A stretch of 64,000 nt of DNA from positions 1 to 64,000 of the forward strand of contig JARFXP010000002.1 of NCBI GenBank assembly GCA_029194675.1, given 5' to 3'. Shown here one piece after another: positions 53,372 to 63,069 of the stretch. Position numbers and translations under genes: made by a program. Origin of the DNA: Nitrospira sp. Lineage in GTDB: Bacteria > Nitrospirota > Nitrospiria > Nitrospirales > Nitrospiraceae. The notes under the pieces are model-generated. The model was not told the DNA's origin. It saw nothing but the letters and a program-made list of their open reading frames with translations, and did not search any database. How positions within the stretch are numbered: position 1 is the first letter of the stretch; every line of letters begins with the position of its first letter.

Positions 53372-54409
53372 ATGAAAGCGTTAATGTCGCTTGGTGCTCT
53401 GATAGGAGTAGCGGGGCTTCTCCTGCTGGGAGGGATGATCTTCGATGTTATTCCCTCGAATACCGTACGTTTAGTCGAAGGCTATATGCCCATGCAAATG
53501 CTTTTTGAGTTTGCATGCTTCGTCGCCGGCTTTGCAGGGCTGAGCTATATGATGAGCGCTATGGGCATGGCGCTTCCTCGTTTTTGGCAGGGGATCGGTT
53601 TCTGGGCGTTCGTTCTACTGTATTTGAAATTCCGCGTCTATCCACCGATTCCATTCAGCGTCCGCGCCATGTATGGCACCGTGTCTCTCGTCGCGGTCTT
53701 CATGTGGGTCTCGGCTAGTGAGGAAGATTGGAAGAAATTCAAGCAACCCATCATGAACGTACTCGACGCGCAGACCGGGATGAACAGACTATTGCGCTAT
53801 GCCTATCTTGTGATTCTACCCATCCTTATCGGTGGGTTTTCCTACAACGTTATGATGCCTAAATCAGAAGAACCGATCGAGTTACGAACAGTTCACCCAG
53901 CGCCTCCGGCCAGCACAAAGGTTCATGGTAAGACCTATACATTGCAGACTTCACAGAATCCATACCGGGTGAATCAGGAAGGGAAATACGATCAGGAGTA
54001 CACGAACGCCAATATTGTCGAGCAAGGTATGGGTCGGTTGATGAAACCGAATGCCAACCCATGGGATGACAAAAATCAGGGGTACTTGAAGTATGTGCGT
54101 GAGGGTGGAGAGATATTCTTCCAAAACTGTCATTTCTGCCACGGAGATAATCTTAACGGCCGCGGCCTACATGCCTTCGCCTTCAACCCGATTCCTGCAA
54201 ACTTCACCGATCCCGGTACTATTGCTCAGCTTCAAGAAACATTCATCTTTTGGCGAGTTTCTAAAGGCGGCATCGGGTTGCCCAATGAAGGATTTCCTTG
54301 GGCCTCGGTTATGCCCCCATGGGAACAGCATTTAACGGTAGACGAAATCTGGAAGGTGATTTTGTTCGAATATTGGCACACAGGGTACTATCCACGAACC
54401 TGGGATTAG
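53372..54409 (+). CDS. Membrane-anchored mono-heme cytochrome c
   Basis: ATG 53372 has GGGAG 7 nt upstream. The 345-aa protein has four to five helices (LIGVAGLLLLGGMIFDV, LFEFACFVAGFAGLSYMMSA, GIGFWAFVLLYLKFRVYPPI, VSLVAVFMWVSASEEDW, YLVILPILIGGFSYNVM). A periplasmic heme domain follows with CHFCHGDNLNGRG (~253-257) and WASVMPPWEQHLT supplying the likely Met ligand. It shows some likeness to cytochrome subunits of molybdoenzyme or photosynthetic-type complexes, but no firm family is assigned. It sits between two other multi-domain cytochromes, so the three probably form one electron-transfer chain. Confidence 0.78.
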   Translation: MKALMSLGALIGVAGLLLLGGMIFDVIPSNTVRLVEGYMPMQMLFEFACFVAGFAGLSYMMSAMGMALPRFWQGIGFWAFVLLYLKFRVYPPIPFSVRAMYGTVSLVAVFMWVSASEEDWKKFKQPIMNVLDAQTGMNRLLRYAYLVILPILIGGFSYNVMMPKSEEPIELRTVHPAPPASTKVHGKTYTLQTSQNPYRVNQEGKYDQEYTNANIVEQGMGRLMKPNANPWDDKNQGYLKYVREGGEIFFQNCHFCHGDNLNGRGLHAFAFNPIPANFTDPGTIAQLQETFIFWRVSKGGIGLPNEGFPWASVMPPWEQHLTVDEIWKVILFEYWHTGYYPRTWD

Positions 54410-54461
54410 TCACCATAACCCTTTAGAATGCCAACCAGACATAACGAAGAAGAGGCTTAAC

Positions 54462-56234
54462 ATGATGGACAGCATAACTCAGAAGGCCGGAATTGCAGCG
54501 GTTGCTGCCTTCGGAGTGGTTCTAGTGTCTAGCGCGGGATATTCGTCCGTTTCAGCCCAAGGGCTTCCTGAGGGTTTTAAAAAGGGTGATCTCGCGCCAG
54601 AACCGTCGGCAGAAATGATTGAAGCAGGGAAGCGAGTCTATTTCACCAAGTGCGTCTGGTGTCACGGTGTCGATGGTGCCGGTGACGGACCTGGAGCTGA
54701 TCGACTCTGGCCTCGCCCGCGAAACTTCAATCAAGGGACATTCAAGATTCGCCATACAGCGAGCGGCGAGTTGCCGTTGTTCGATGCGAAAAAGCCGATC
54801 CCAGGTCAAAACGATCTCTTTGAGACGGTTACTCATGGGCTGCCTGGTTCCGCTATGCCATCCTGGGAAGGCATTCTGACCGAAGAACAGCGTCTTCAAG
54901 TCCTGGCTTTCGTCACAACACAACTGGTCAAGGATCGAAAATTTACGGATAAACAGTCGGAAACTCAAACGGTATTACAGTTGGCTGAAATCAAGGCAAA
55001 ACCCGCAACCGATGAAAGCAAGAAACGCGGTTCCGAACTCGTCGTCGAGAAGAAGTGCGTCGAATGCCACGGGATGGAAGGGCGTGGAGATGGGAACGCC
55101 TTTAATTTGAAGGACGACTGGGGTTTCTCGATTCAGCCGGCCGATTGGCACAAGTGCTGGAACTTCCGTGGGAGCCGTCAGGATCCATACAACGTGGGCA
55201 ACATTTTTCGAACTTTCTCGACGGGTGTCAATGGTACGCCGATGCCCTCGTTTGCCGACAACACTACGGTTGATGAACGATGGGATATAGCGAACTTTGT
55301 TAATTCGCTCTGTGAAAGGGACGCATTAGGCAATCCGCTGCCGATTGATCCGTTGACCGATAAGCCGAAAATCAACTTCGTGGTCCCATCCGATCTCGTT
55401 GAGGGAGAAATTCCGACCGACATGGAACATGAAGCTTGGAAAAAAGCTCCGAAGCGATATGTGGCTATGGGTGGACAGATCACTCATAAACCTAGGAATT
55501 TCGTCAACCGGATCGACGATATCTGGGTGCGGTCACTCTACAATGATAAATCGATCGTGTACCTTTTGGAGTGGGATGATAGAACCAAGAGTGTCGCAGA
55601 GGGCAAACTTCCATGGGCTCCGACTCAGGTCAATATCGATATTAAGGAACAGGAGCCAAAGACAGGTGAAGGAGAATCCATTGCTGCTCACCAAAACAAT
55701 TACACGGTATACAACGATGCGATTGCCATTGAGACAGCAGTAAAGTGGAAAGAGCTACCTGCGCCGATCAAGCCTCGCTACTTGTTTGGTACCAACGACC
55801 AATTCCCGGTTGATATCGTCAAGTGGGAAGCAGACGGATCCCTCCGCGCGTTCAAAGGCACGGGTTGGGATAAGGATTTTGAAGAACGTGATAACTACGA
55901 AGAAAGCATGAAGCTCTTGAAGGGCGAGTGGAAGGACGGTCGTTGGTATGTCATGATCCAACGGCCACTCGGCAATAAGAAGGATCAGGACTACGACGAG
56001 GATACATTCTTCGAGATGGGGCAATACATTCCGACGGTGTTCTTTGCCTGGGATGGCCACAATGGCGATGCGGGACGAAAGATGGCGGTTTCCGCATTTT
56101 TCTATACATTCATGAACCCGCCCATTCCGCGGGAAACGTACATCTATCCGGCAGTTATTGCGGTCGGTGTGGTGCTGCTCGAAGGGTGGGTCCTGACCCG
56201 TCGTGCGAACAAGAAAAAGGGTAAGACCCTGTAG
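54462..56234 (+). CDS. Di-heme cytochrome c fused to an EB_dh (NxrC-like) heme domain
   Basis: ATG 54462 has GAAGAGG upstream. The 590-aa protein has a signal sequence, two cytochrome c domains (CVWCHGVDGAGDGPG ~64-68; CVECHGMEGRGDGN ~199-203) and then an ethylbenzene-dehydrogenase gamma/NxrC-like domain (~310-560: DMEHEAWKKAPKRYVAMGGQ, DIWVRSLYNDKSIVYLLEWD, WYVMIQRPLG). It ends in one helix (YIYPAVIAVGVVLLEGWVLT). EB_dh domains hold a b-type heme in DMSO-reductase-family complexes. The fusion with two c-hemes makes a wire from a molybdoenzyme to the oxidase plausible. The alpha and beta subunits are not in this window. Confidence 0.85.
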   Translation: MMDSITQKAGIAAVAAFGVVLVSSAGYSSVSAQGLPEGFKKGDLAPEPSAEMIEAGKRVYFTKCVWCHGVDGAGDGPGADRLWPRPRNFNQGTFKIRHTASGELPLFDAKKPIPGQNDLFETVTHGLPGSAMPSWEGILTEEQRLQVLAFVTTQLVKDRKFTDKQSETQTVLQLAEIKAKPATDESKKRGSELVVEKKCVECHGMEGRGDGNAFNLKDDWGFSIQPADWHKCWNFRGSRQDPYNVGNIFRTFSTGVNGTPMPSFADNTTVDERWDIANFVNSLCERDALGNPLPIDPLTDKPKINFVVPSDLVEGEIPTDMEHEAWKKAPKRYVAMGGQITHKPRNFVNRIDDIWVRSLYNDKSIVYLLEWDDRTKSVAEGKLPWAPTQVNIDIKEQEPKTGEGESIAAHQNNYTVYNDAIAIETAVKWKELPAPIKPRYLFGTNDQFPVDIVKWEADGSLRAFKGTGWDKDFEERDNYEESMKLLKGEWKDGRWYVMIQRPLGNKKDQDYDEDTFFEMGQYIPTVFFAWDGHNGDAGRKMAVSAFFYTFMNPPIPRETYIYPAVIAVGVVLLEGWVLTRRANKKKGKTL

Positions 56235-56271
56235 CATTTCTTAGACACGCGCGTTAGCGTAGTAAGAAGAT

Positions 56272-56305
56272 AGAGGGGGTGGGGCGACCTACCCCCTCTT
56301 TTTTT
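56272..56305 (+). terminator. Rho-independent terminator
   Basis: AGAGGGGGT (56272-56280) pairs perfectly with ACCCCCTCT (56291-56299) and is followed by a run of T. It ends the oxidase/cytochrome operon, 38 nt after the last stop. Confidence 0.9.
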
Positions 56306-56323
56306 CAAACAGGTGACGTGCTC

Positions 56324-56941
56324 ATGATCAGCGATGTGACGGGCGTCCTACTGGCCGGGGGAAAGAGTAGGAGGATGGGAGAGGACAAGCGATTTGTCCT
56401 TGTCGGTCAGCGGACTCTCTTTGAGCGAAGCTGCGCCGTTCTCTGTGAATTGTTTGAGCAGGTTTACGTTGTCATCGCTCAAGACAGTCCTTCGCTGCGA
56501 GCAGAAGTACCAGTGGTCCGCGATCTTATTCCAGACTGCGGAAGCCTTGGAGGATTGTACACGGGCCTTCAACGGGCTCAGACTCAACATATTTTCCTTG
56601 CTGCCTGTGATATGCCGTTCCTAAACCCGGATGTCATTCGGCATATGGTTCGCCTGAAAGACCAGGCTGATATTGTTATCAGTCGGTGGGCGAGTCGTCT
56701 GCAGCCGACTCATGCCGTGTACGGCCGAGACTGCCTTCCGGTTCTTGAGGAGATGATGAATCTCCATAATCGGAAGATTCAAAGCATGATAGGTCATCCC
56801 GCTCTTCGCGTGCGCGTGATTGCTGAAATGGAGATCAGGCAAATCGATCACGATGGATGTTCCATGTTCAACATCAATACGCCGGCCGATTTAGAGCGCG
56901 CTCGATCAGTGCACAATCCTGGTATGGGTTCCGTGTCATAG
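56324..56941 (+). CDS. mobA: Molybdenum cofactor guanylyltransferase
   Basis: From ATG 56324 the 205-aa protein opens with VTGVLLAGGKSRRMGEDKRF, the nucleotide-binding signature of MobA. It continues with VRDLIPDCGSLGGLYTGLQR, FLAACDMPFLNPDVIRHMVR and a final FNINTPADLERA. MobA links GMP to molybdopterin to make the bis-MGD cofactor used by nitrite oxidoreductase and other DMSO-reductase-type enzymes. Its place after the NxrC-like cytochrome fits that need. The longer open frame (from 56279) runs through the terminator and is not used. Confidence 0.88.
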   Translation: MISDVTGVLLAGGKSRRMGEDKRFVLVGQRTLFERSCAVLCELFEQVYVVIAQDSPSLRAEVPVVRDLIPDCGSLGGLYTGLQRAQTQHIFLAACDMPFLNPDVIRHMVRLKDQADIVISRWASRLQPTHAVYGRDCLPVLEEMMNLHNRKIQSMIGHPALRVRVIAEMEIRQIDHDGCSMFNINTPADLERARSVHNPGMGSVS

Positions 56942-56957
56942 TGGTTCGGAAAGACAC

Positions 56958-57962
56958 GTGAAACGCATCATCCTTATCATTCATCCCGGTGCACTTGGGG
57001 ATGTCCTGCTGGCTGTCCCAGCGATAAGGAGTCTGAGTGTGAGGTTTCCCCAACATGAGACCATCCTCATCGCTTCTGCAGCCGTGAGCCGACTACTACT
57101 GGAGTGTGGGGTGATTGGCGATTGGGTTTCATTGGAAGGGCAATCATGTCTGGGGTTATTTTCAGAAACTTTATCCATCTCCGGCGAATTGCAATCAAGG
57201 GTGAACCGATGTGATCTGGCTGTGGCTTGGACGGAGGACAGGGATGGCGCCCTTCATTCACTATTTCGGGAAGCGGGCGTAAGGCTGGTTCAGATTCGGT
57301 CGCCATTTTCTCGAGAGTTACGCGCGAGGCATCAGAGCAACCGCTTTCTGGAGACGCTGGGTAAAACGGCTGGAGATATTTCGCCAGGGGGAACGGTACA
57401 AGTTTGCCCACAACTCTTGCAGTGGGGTAGAGACTTTCTTGAGACTTTGGGGATTTCCCACGATCAATCGTTGGTCCTCGTGCATCCGGGCAGCGGAAGC
57501 ATTCACAAGTGTCTTGAACCCAGAAGAATGTCCTTGCTGATCGAACAGCTATGGCGAAGAGGGACGTGTCCACTAGTTTTGGAGGGACCAGCGGATCGGG
57601 ATGTCGTGGGCCATGTGCTGCAGTTTGTGAGTAAGCCACCCCTTGTTCTTAGAGAGCTTGATCTTTCTCAGCTTGCCGGAGTGCTTGCGCAGGTGACGTT
57701 ATATATCGGCCATGATTCGGGTGTGACCCATTTGTCTGCTTTGCTGGGTGTACCGACTATTGCCTTATTCGGTCCTACAGATCCACAGCGGTGGGCCCCA
57801 CATGGTAGCCACGTGACAATCCTGCGTGGGTCGCCCTGTTACTGTGACTTGTGGGAAACGGTAAAAAAGTGCGCGGAGAAGCCCTGTCTTCAAGTACCGA
57901 TCGAAGAGATTCTCATAGCATCGAGGCCTGCGATGGAGTGTGAGCAGCGCAAACCCTCGTAA
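56958..57962 (+). CDS. Heptosyltransferase-like glycosyltransferase (GT9)
   Basis: GTG 56958 begins MKRIILIIHPGALGDVLLAV, the GALGD signature of ADP-heptose:LPS heptosyltransferases. The C-terminal half has VLVHPGSGSIHKCLEPRRMS, YIGHDSGVTHLSALLGVPTI and ALFGPTDPQRWAPHG (donor-binding GT9 pattern). The 334-aa length is normal. It acts in the cytoplasm on lipopolysaccharide core or a related glycan. The start overlaps no other gene, and it follows mobA by 16 nt, so the two may be co-transcribed. Acceptor and sugar are not fixed by sequence. Confidence 0.85.
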   Translation: MKRIILIIHPGALGDVLLAVPAIRSLSVRFPQHETILIASAAVSRLLLECGVIGDWVSLEGQSCLGLFSETLSISGELQSRVNRCDLAVAWTEDRDGALHSLFREAGVRLVQIRSPFSRELRARHQSNRFLETLGKTAGDISPGGTVQVCPQLLQWGRDFLETLGISHDQSLVLVHPGSGSIHKCLEPRRMSLLIEQLWRRGTCPLVLEGPADRDVVGHVLQFVSKPPLVLRELDLSQLAGVLAQVTLYIGHDSGVTHLSALLGVPTIALFGPTDPQRWAPHGSHVTILRGSPCYCDLWETVKKCAEKPCLQVPIEEILIASRPAMECEQRKPS

Positions 57963-58052
57963 TTCCATGTAAACCGCCTTGTCTCTGCCTACCTCATGTG
58001 ATAAAGTGGCGCGTTAATTTCCTTTCATTGGTAAGCACTTAGAGGAATTGTT

Positions 58053-59777
58053 GTGTCTCAAGGACTCGTGCAAGAGAAGGTTACAACGGCCCTGCTTGGC
58101 GCCCTCAATGGCGCGAAGCAAAAAGGGCAGTTGAAGACGACGGCTTGGCCCACACTTACTCTCGACGCGCCCAAACGACCGGAGTGGGGGGACCTCGCTT
58201 CCACGGTGGCTATGTCTCTGGCCTCCTCTGAGCACAAGGCACCTCATGATATCGCCCAAATCATCGTAGAAAACCTTCCTCAAAGAGAGCAGATGTTTGA
58301 TCGTGTCGAGATCGTTCGTCCCGGTTTCTTGAATCTTACGGTTAAACCGGCTCTCTGGCAGGAGGTTCTCCGCGAAATTGAGCTGCAAGGAGATCGCTAT
58401 GGCCGGGCCGCTGTCGGAACAGGCCATCGCGTGTTGGTTGAGTATGTGAGCGCAAATCCGACCGGTCCATTGCACGTTGGTCATGGCAGGGGTGCTGCGG
58501 TCGGGCAGGCAGTTGTCCGGTTACTACATGCGATCGGATACGATGCCGTGGGCGAGTATTATATCAATGACGCAGGACGACAGATGAAATTGTTGGGCGC
58601 GTCGGTGTACGCTCGTTACCAAGAATTGTCGGGGCGGACCGTCGAATTTCCTAGGGACGGCTACCATGGTTCGTACATCACAGCTGTGGCACAACAGCTC
58701 AAGGAGCCACTCGACCGCGTAGCTGGTGAACTGACCCCTGCCGACCTGGAGGCTCGATGCCTTTCGCTTGCCTATCAGAAACTGCTAGGGTTGATCCGTG
58801 ACGATCTTATGGCATTCGGCATCGAGATCCAATCCTGGTTCAGCGAAGCTTCGCTTCTGGAGTCCAAAGCCATCGAGCGTGCTCTGGATGAATTGAAAGC
58901 TCGTGAACTCCTGTTTCAACAGGAAGGGGCCTGGTGGTTTCGAGCGTCGATGTACGGGGATGAAAAGGACCGCGTCGTCATGAAGCAGGACGGAGAGTAC
59001 ACATATTTGGCTTCCGACATCGCTTATCACCACGACAAGCTCCGGCGCGGCTACGATCTGCTGATCGATGTCTTTGGTGCTGACCACCACGGATATATCC
59101 CCCGCATGCAAGCCGTCATGCAAGCCTATGGACATCCCAAAGATCGTCTCCATGTCGTGCTGGTCCAATTGGTGAAGCTGTTGCGCGATGGAGTCGAGGT
59201 GAAGATGTCCAAACGGACGGGGGAATTCATTACGATGCGGGAAGTCATCGATGAGGTCGGAGCCGACGCCGCAAAATTCTATTTCTTGATGCGGGATTCC
59301 AAGACTCATCTGGAGTTCGATTTGGAGTTGGCGAAGCAACGGTCAGCCGACAATCCGGTGTACTACGTCCAATATGCTCATGCCAGGATCTGCAGCCTCT
59401 GGCGTGTGGCCTCCGAAAGAGGAATGACCCGTCCGTCTGCATTGGAGACGGATCTGACTGTCTTAACTGACCCCGATGAATTGGGACTGATCAAAAAGCT
59501 TTCCGCCTATCCTGAAATTATCCAAGCCAGCGCGCTGGCCTTTGAGCCGCACCGTGTGACGTATTACCTTCAGCAATTGGCAGCGCTTCTTCATATGTTC
59601 TATAACAAACACCGTGTTTTGCCCTCTGCGACCGATCAGGAGCATTGTGAGTCAGCGTCCGCCGAAGTCCTCACGCCAAAACGAACTGCGGCGCGTCTAG
59701 TCTTGATGGGGGCGGTCCAGCAAGTCCTCAGAAACGGGCTTGACGTGCTCGGTATCTCCGCGCCTGAGCACATGTAA
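58053..59777 (+). CDS. argS: Arginyl-tRNA synthetase
   Basis: GTG 58053 has AGAGGAA upstream. The 574-aa protein has the N-terminal Add-1 domain (KRPEWGDLASTVAMSLASSE), the HIGH motif in EYVSANPTGPLHVGHGRGAA (~141-144) and YYINDAGRQ. It also has the Arg-pocket DVFGADHHGYIPRMQAVMQA, a KMSKRTGEFITMREV loop (~384-388), and the DALR anticodon-binding tail (LQQLAALLHMFYNKHRVL). It charges tRNA-Arg in translation. All motifs are intact. It is transcribed with the next gene, tgt, after a 19-nt gap. Confidence 0.96.
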   Translation: MSQGLVQEKVTTALLGALNGAKQKGQLKTTAWPTLTLDAPKRPEWGDLASTVAMSLASSEHKAPHDIAQIIVENLPQREQMFDRVEIVRPGFLNLTVKPALWQEVLREIELQGDRYGRAAVGTGHRVLVEYVSANPTGPLHVGHGRGAAVGQAVVRLLHAIGYDAVGEYYINDAGRQMKLLGASVYARYQELSGRTVEFPRDGYHGSYITAVAQQLKEPLDRVAGELTPADLEARCLSLAYQKLLGLIRDDLMAFGIEIQSWFSEASLLESKAIERALDELKARELLFQQEGAWWFRASMYGDEKDRVVMKQDGEYTYLASDIAYHHDKLRRGYDLLIDVFGADHHGYIPRMQAVMQAYGHPKDRLHVVLVQLVKLLRDGVEVKMSKRTGEFITMREVIDEVGADAAKFYFLMRDSKTHLEFDLELAKQRSADNPVYYVQYAHARICSLWRVASERGMTRPSALETDLTVLTDPDELGLIKKLSAYPEIIQASALAFEPHRVTYYLQQLAALLHMFYNKHRVLPSATDQEHCESASAEVLTPKRTAARLVLMGAVQQVLRNGLDVLGISAPEHM

Positions 59778-59796
59778 CGGCCCAGCCCCGTACAAG

Positions 59797-60972
59797 ATGA
59801 TGCAGTACCAAGTCCAACAATCCGACCGTCACTCAAAAGGCCGCATCGGCCTGCTTACGACCGGTCATGCACAGGTCAACACACCAGCCTTCATGCCGGT
59901 AGGCTCGTTGGGACCGGTCAAGGGGCTCGAACCGGAGGACCTCCAGAGTCTAGGGTTTCGACTCATCCTCAATAATGCCTATCACCTATACCTGCGCCCC
60001 GGTCATAAGATTGTGGCTGACCTGGGGGGGCTTCATGCCTTCACCGGATGGCCGGGAGCGATCCTCACCGACAGCGGTGGGTTTCAGATTTTCAGCCTAG
60101 CGAAGTTGTGTGAGATCACCGACGAGGGCGTCACGTTTCAATCGCACATCGATGGGGCGACGCACTTCATTACGCCGGAAAAAGCGATAGAGATCGAAGA
60201 GGCGTTGGGAGCCGATATCATCATGGTGTTGGATCAGTGTGTGGCGCTCCCTGCCGGTCGAGAGATCGTCCAGGAAAGTGTGCGTCGGACTCAGCTCTGG
60301 GCTGAGCGATGTCAGGTCAGCAGGCGACGAACGGATCAAGCCTTGTTCGGCATCGTACAGGGTGGACTGGAAGCGGACTTGCGAGTAGCTTCGGCGAGGG
60401 AGTTAGTCAGATTGGGGTTCGACGGCTATGCGATCGGCGGCTTGTCGGTCGGAGAAAGTAAGCCGGACATGCAGGCGATGCTCGATGTGACGGTGCCGGA
60501 GTTGCCGGAGAGAAAGCCCCGGTATCTCATGGGGGTTGGACATCCGGAAGATCTGCTTGAAGGGGTGGCTCGCGGGATCGATCTCTTCGATTGCGTTGCT
60601 CCCTCGCGTCATGGCAGAACAGGCTCGCTGTTTACAACGACAGGCCGGGTCGTCATCAAGCAAGCTCAATATGCTGAGGATGAACGACCGATCGATTCTG
60701 ATTGCATGTGCCCGGTATGCCGCCGATACTCACGAGCCTATTTGCACCACTTGTTTATGGTCAAAGAAATGCTGGGAGCACGGCTGAATACGATTCATAA
60801 CTTATGGTATTACTCCGACTTGATGCGCCGCATACGAGAAGCCTTGGAAGAGGGAACGTTCCAGGAGTTTCGGGAAGCATTTTATCGCCACCACAACCGA
60901 CAGACAATGATGGTCGGTTTAGCAGAGAGTCAAGAATCGTGCAGACAATCGCATGGAAACGGTCATACATAG
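59797..60972 (+). CDS. tgt: tRNA-guanine transglycosylase
   Basis: From ATG 59797 the 391-aa protein has NTPAFMPVGSLGPVKGLEPE, ILTDSGGFQIFSLAKL (substrate-pocket Asp), FGIVQGGLEADLR and YAIGGLSVGES. The nucleophile region is FDCVAPSRHGRTGSLF, and the zinc site is SDCMCPVCRRYSRAYLHHL. The enzyme swaps G34 for preQ1 in tRNAs read by Asp, Asn, His and Tyr codons (queuosine pathway). The open frame upstream of 59797 overlaps argS and is not used. It leads into yajC-secD-secF, a common bacterial order. Confidence 0.96.
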   Translation: MMQYQVQQSDRHSKGRIGLLTTGHAQVNTPAFMPVGSLGPVKGLEPEDLQSLGFRLILNNAYHLYLRPGHKIVADLGGLHAFTGWPGAILTDSGGFQIFSLAKLCEITDEGVTFQSHIDGATHFITPEKAIEIEEALGADIIMVLDQCVALPAGREIVQESVRRTQLWAERCQVSRRRTDQALFGIVQGGLEADLRVASARELVRLGFDGYAIGGLSVGESKPDMQAMLDVTVPELPERKPRYLMGVGHPEDLLEGVARGIDLFDCVAPSRHGRTGSLFTTTGRVVIKQAQYAEDERPIDSDCMCPVCRRYSRAYLHHLFMVKEMLGARLNTIHNLWYYSDLMRRIREALEEGTFQEFREAFYRHHNRQTMMVGLAESQESCRQSHGNGHT

Positions 60973-60990
60973 AAGAAGGGGATTGACTTG

Positions 60991-61341
60991 ATGTTGATGG
61001 AATCGATGGCATGGGCTGAGGGAACGGGCGGAGGCGGCTCACCCGCCAGCGGAGGGGCGGGCGGAATTCTATCTCTGATCCCGTTCCTCTTGATCTTTAT
61101 CATTTTTTATTTTCTTCTGATCCGGCCTCAACAGAAGAAGCAAAAGCAACAGAAGACGTTGTTGGACGCGTTGAAGAAGGGCGACAAGGTGGTCACGACG
61201 TCGGGGATCTGGGGCACCATCACCAACATGGGAAAAGAGACCGTGACGCTGCAGATTGCCGATAATACCAAGGTTAAAATGCAACGCGAGAATATTGCGC
61301 GAGTGCGTGCAGAGGATGACGACAAAGAAAAAGACTCGTAG
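60991..61341 (+). CDS. yajC: Preprotein translocase subunit YajC
   Basis: The 116-aa protein has one helix (LSLIPFLLIFIIFYFLLIRP) followed by QQKKQKQQKTLLDALKKGDK and VVTTSGIWGTITNMGKETVT, the standard YajC pattern. A Gly/Ser-rich segment precedes the helix. YajC associates with SecDF-YidC in the inner membrane. TTG 60988 is an alternative start. It is followed 28 nt later by secD. Confidence 0.93.
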   Translation: MLMESMAWAEGTGGGGSPASGGAGGILSLIPFLLIFIIFYFLLIRPQQKKQKQQKTLLDALKKGDKVVTTSGIWGTITNMGKETVTLQIADNTKVKMQRENIARVRAEDDDKEKDS

Positions 61342-61369
61342 TTCGATGGGGTAAGGGGTCGCGGACGAC

Positions 61370-63007
61370 ATGAAAAAAATAAGCGGGCGCTTATGGTTAT
61401 TAACGCTGGTTATCTTGGTCTCGGTAGTGGCCTTTCTCCCATCGTATCAGCCGACGTATCAGGCTTTGCCAAGCTGGATGAAGGGAGTCCTCCCGAACAA
61501 GGGTATTACCTTGGGGTTGGATCTGCAGGGCGGCATCCACATGGTCCTGGAGGTCGACGAGGACCGTGCGGTGGAGATCGCGGTGGACCGTTCCGTCACG
61601 GCGCTGCAAGATCTCGTTGCCGAAAAGAAAGTGGCGGCCGATTCCATCAAGCGAACCGAGCATGATCGAATCACGGTTCAGTTACAAAATTCAGACGCAA
61701 AGGCTGCGGCTCAAAAGCTAGCCGACAACTTCCCTATTTTTGTCGAGAAGGAGTCGGCGGGATCGACCAATACCGTCGTGTGGGAGCTTCGTGAGGCGGA
61801 AGCCAAGAGAATTAAGGATTCGGCGATCAATCAAGCCCTGGAAACCATCCGAAATCGGATCGATCAATTCGGAGTCGCGGAGCCGATCGTTCAGCGGCAG
61901 GGGTTGAAGCAAATCGTCGTTCAGCTGCCTGGTGTCAAGGATCCAAAACGAGCCAAGGATCTGATCAAGGAGACGGCGTTGCTCGAATTCAAAATGTTGG
62001 ATGAAGACATCCACCTGGATCTACCGGCGCGTGTTCCGAAAGACAAAGAAGCCGAGGTGATCCAGCAGTTTGCAGGAAAAATGCCGGAAGGTGACCAGAT
62101 CTTATTCGAACGAATGGTCGATAAGGACACCGGGCTTGAGTTTCGCATTCCCTATGTCGTCAAAAAACGGGTCATGCTGACCGGTGATGTGCTGAGCGAT
62201 GCGCGTGTGGCCATCGGTCAATTCAACGATTCGTATGTGTCCATCACATTTGACTCCAAAGGGGGGCAGGAATTCGAACGAATTACAGGCGAGAACGTCA
62301 AGAAGCGTATGGCCGTCGTCCTCGATAACACCATCTACTCGGCGCCTGTTATCCAAGAACGTATCTCAGGGGGACGTGCGCAGATTACCGGAACCTTCAC
62401 CACGCAGGAGGCCAATGATTTGGCGATTGTCCTACGCGCCGGCGCCTTACCCGCTCCATTGAAGATCGTCCAAGATCTCACGGTCGGACCATCGCTTGGA
62501 CAAGATTCCATCGACAAGGGCGTCAGGGCGACCCTCATCGCAGGGGCGATGGTGGTGATTTTCATGATCGTGTATTACCGCCTCTCCGGGCTTATCGCCG
62601 ATTTTGCGCTGGTGCTGAACCTTGTCTGCCTCATGGGCGCACTGTCCGCGTTGACCGCCACGTTAACGCTCCCCGGCATCGCCGGTATCGTGCTGACGAT
62701 CGGAATGGGAGTCGACTCGAACGTCCTGATTTTTGAGCGCATTCGTGAAGAACTCCGTGGCGGAAAGGCCGTACGATCGGCAATCGATGCGGGTTACGAC
62801 AAAGCGTTACTGACGATCGTCGACTCACACGTCACGACGTTGATCACAGGAGTTGCTTTGTTCCTCTTCGGGACCGGGCCCATCAAAGGGTTTGCCGTGA
62901 CGTTGTGTCTTGGTATCGCCATCAACCTCTTCACGGCGTTGGTCGGGACAAAAGTCATTTTTGATCTGTTGTATCATCGACAAAAAGTCGAAGCGCTGAG
63001 CATCTAG
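61370..63007 (+). CDS. secD: Protein translocase subunit SecD
   Basis: The 545-aa protein has an N-terminal helix, the periplasmic P1 region with KGITLGLDLQGGIHMVLEVD (D1 motif) and RIDQFGVAEPIVQRQG. The head/base segment is QEFERITGENVKKRMAVVLD, and six C-terminal helices begin at GVRATLIAGAMVVIFMIVYY and include GMGVDSNVLIFERIREELR (D4). SecD with SecF uses the proton gradient to pull exported proteins across the membrane. Length and motifs are normal. Stop and secF are close together, so the two are cotranscribed. Confidence 0.95.
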   Translation: MKKISGRLWLLTLVILVSVVAFLPSYQPTYQALPSWMKGVLPNKGITLGLDLQGGIHMVLEVDEDRAVEIAVDRSVTALQDLVAEKKVAADSIKRTEHDRITVQLQNSDAKAAAQKLADNFPIFVEKESAGSTNTVVWELREAEAKRIKDSAINQALETIRNRIDQFGVAEPIVQRQGLKQIVVQLPGVKDPKRAKDLIKETALLEFKMLDEDIHLDLPARVPKDKEAEVIQQFAGKMPEGDQILFERMVDKDTGLEFRIPYVVKKRVMLTGDVLSDARVAIGQFNDSYVSITFDSKGGQEFERITGENVKKRMAVVLDNTIYSAPVIQERISGGRAQITGTFTTQEANDLAIVLRAGALPAPLKIVQDLTVGPSLGQDSIDKGVRATLIAGAMVVIFMIVYYRLSGLIADFALVLNLVCLMGALSALTATLTLPGIAGIVLTIGMGVDSNVLIFERIREELRGGKAVRSAIDAGYDKALLTIVDSHVTTLITGVALFLFGTGPIKGFAVTLCLGIAINLFTALVGTKVIFDLLYHRQKVEALSI

Positions 63008-63069
63008 CCATGAAACCGACGATGATCAGTCTTCAGGGGAAGGCCCAAAGCGATCAAAAGGGAGCGCGC

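Noticed and set aside
56279-56323. MobA start at 56279
   Set aside because: It would lie within the terminator stem-loop and lacks a ribosome site; the protein family begins at the later Met.
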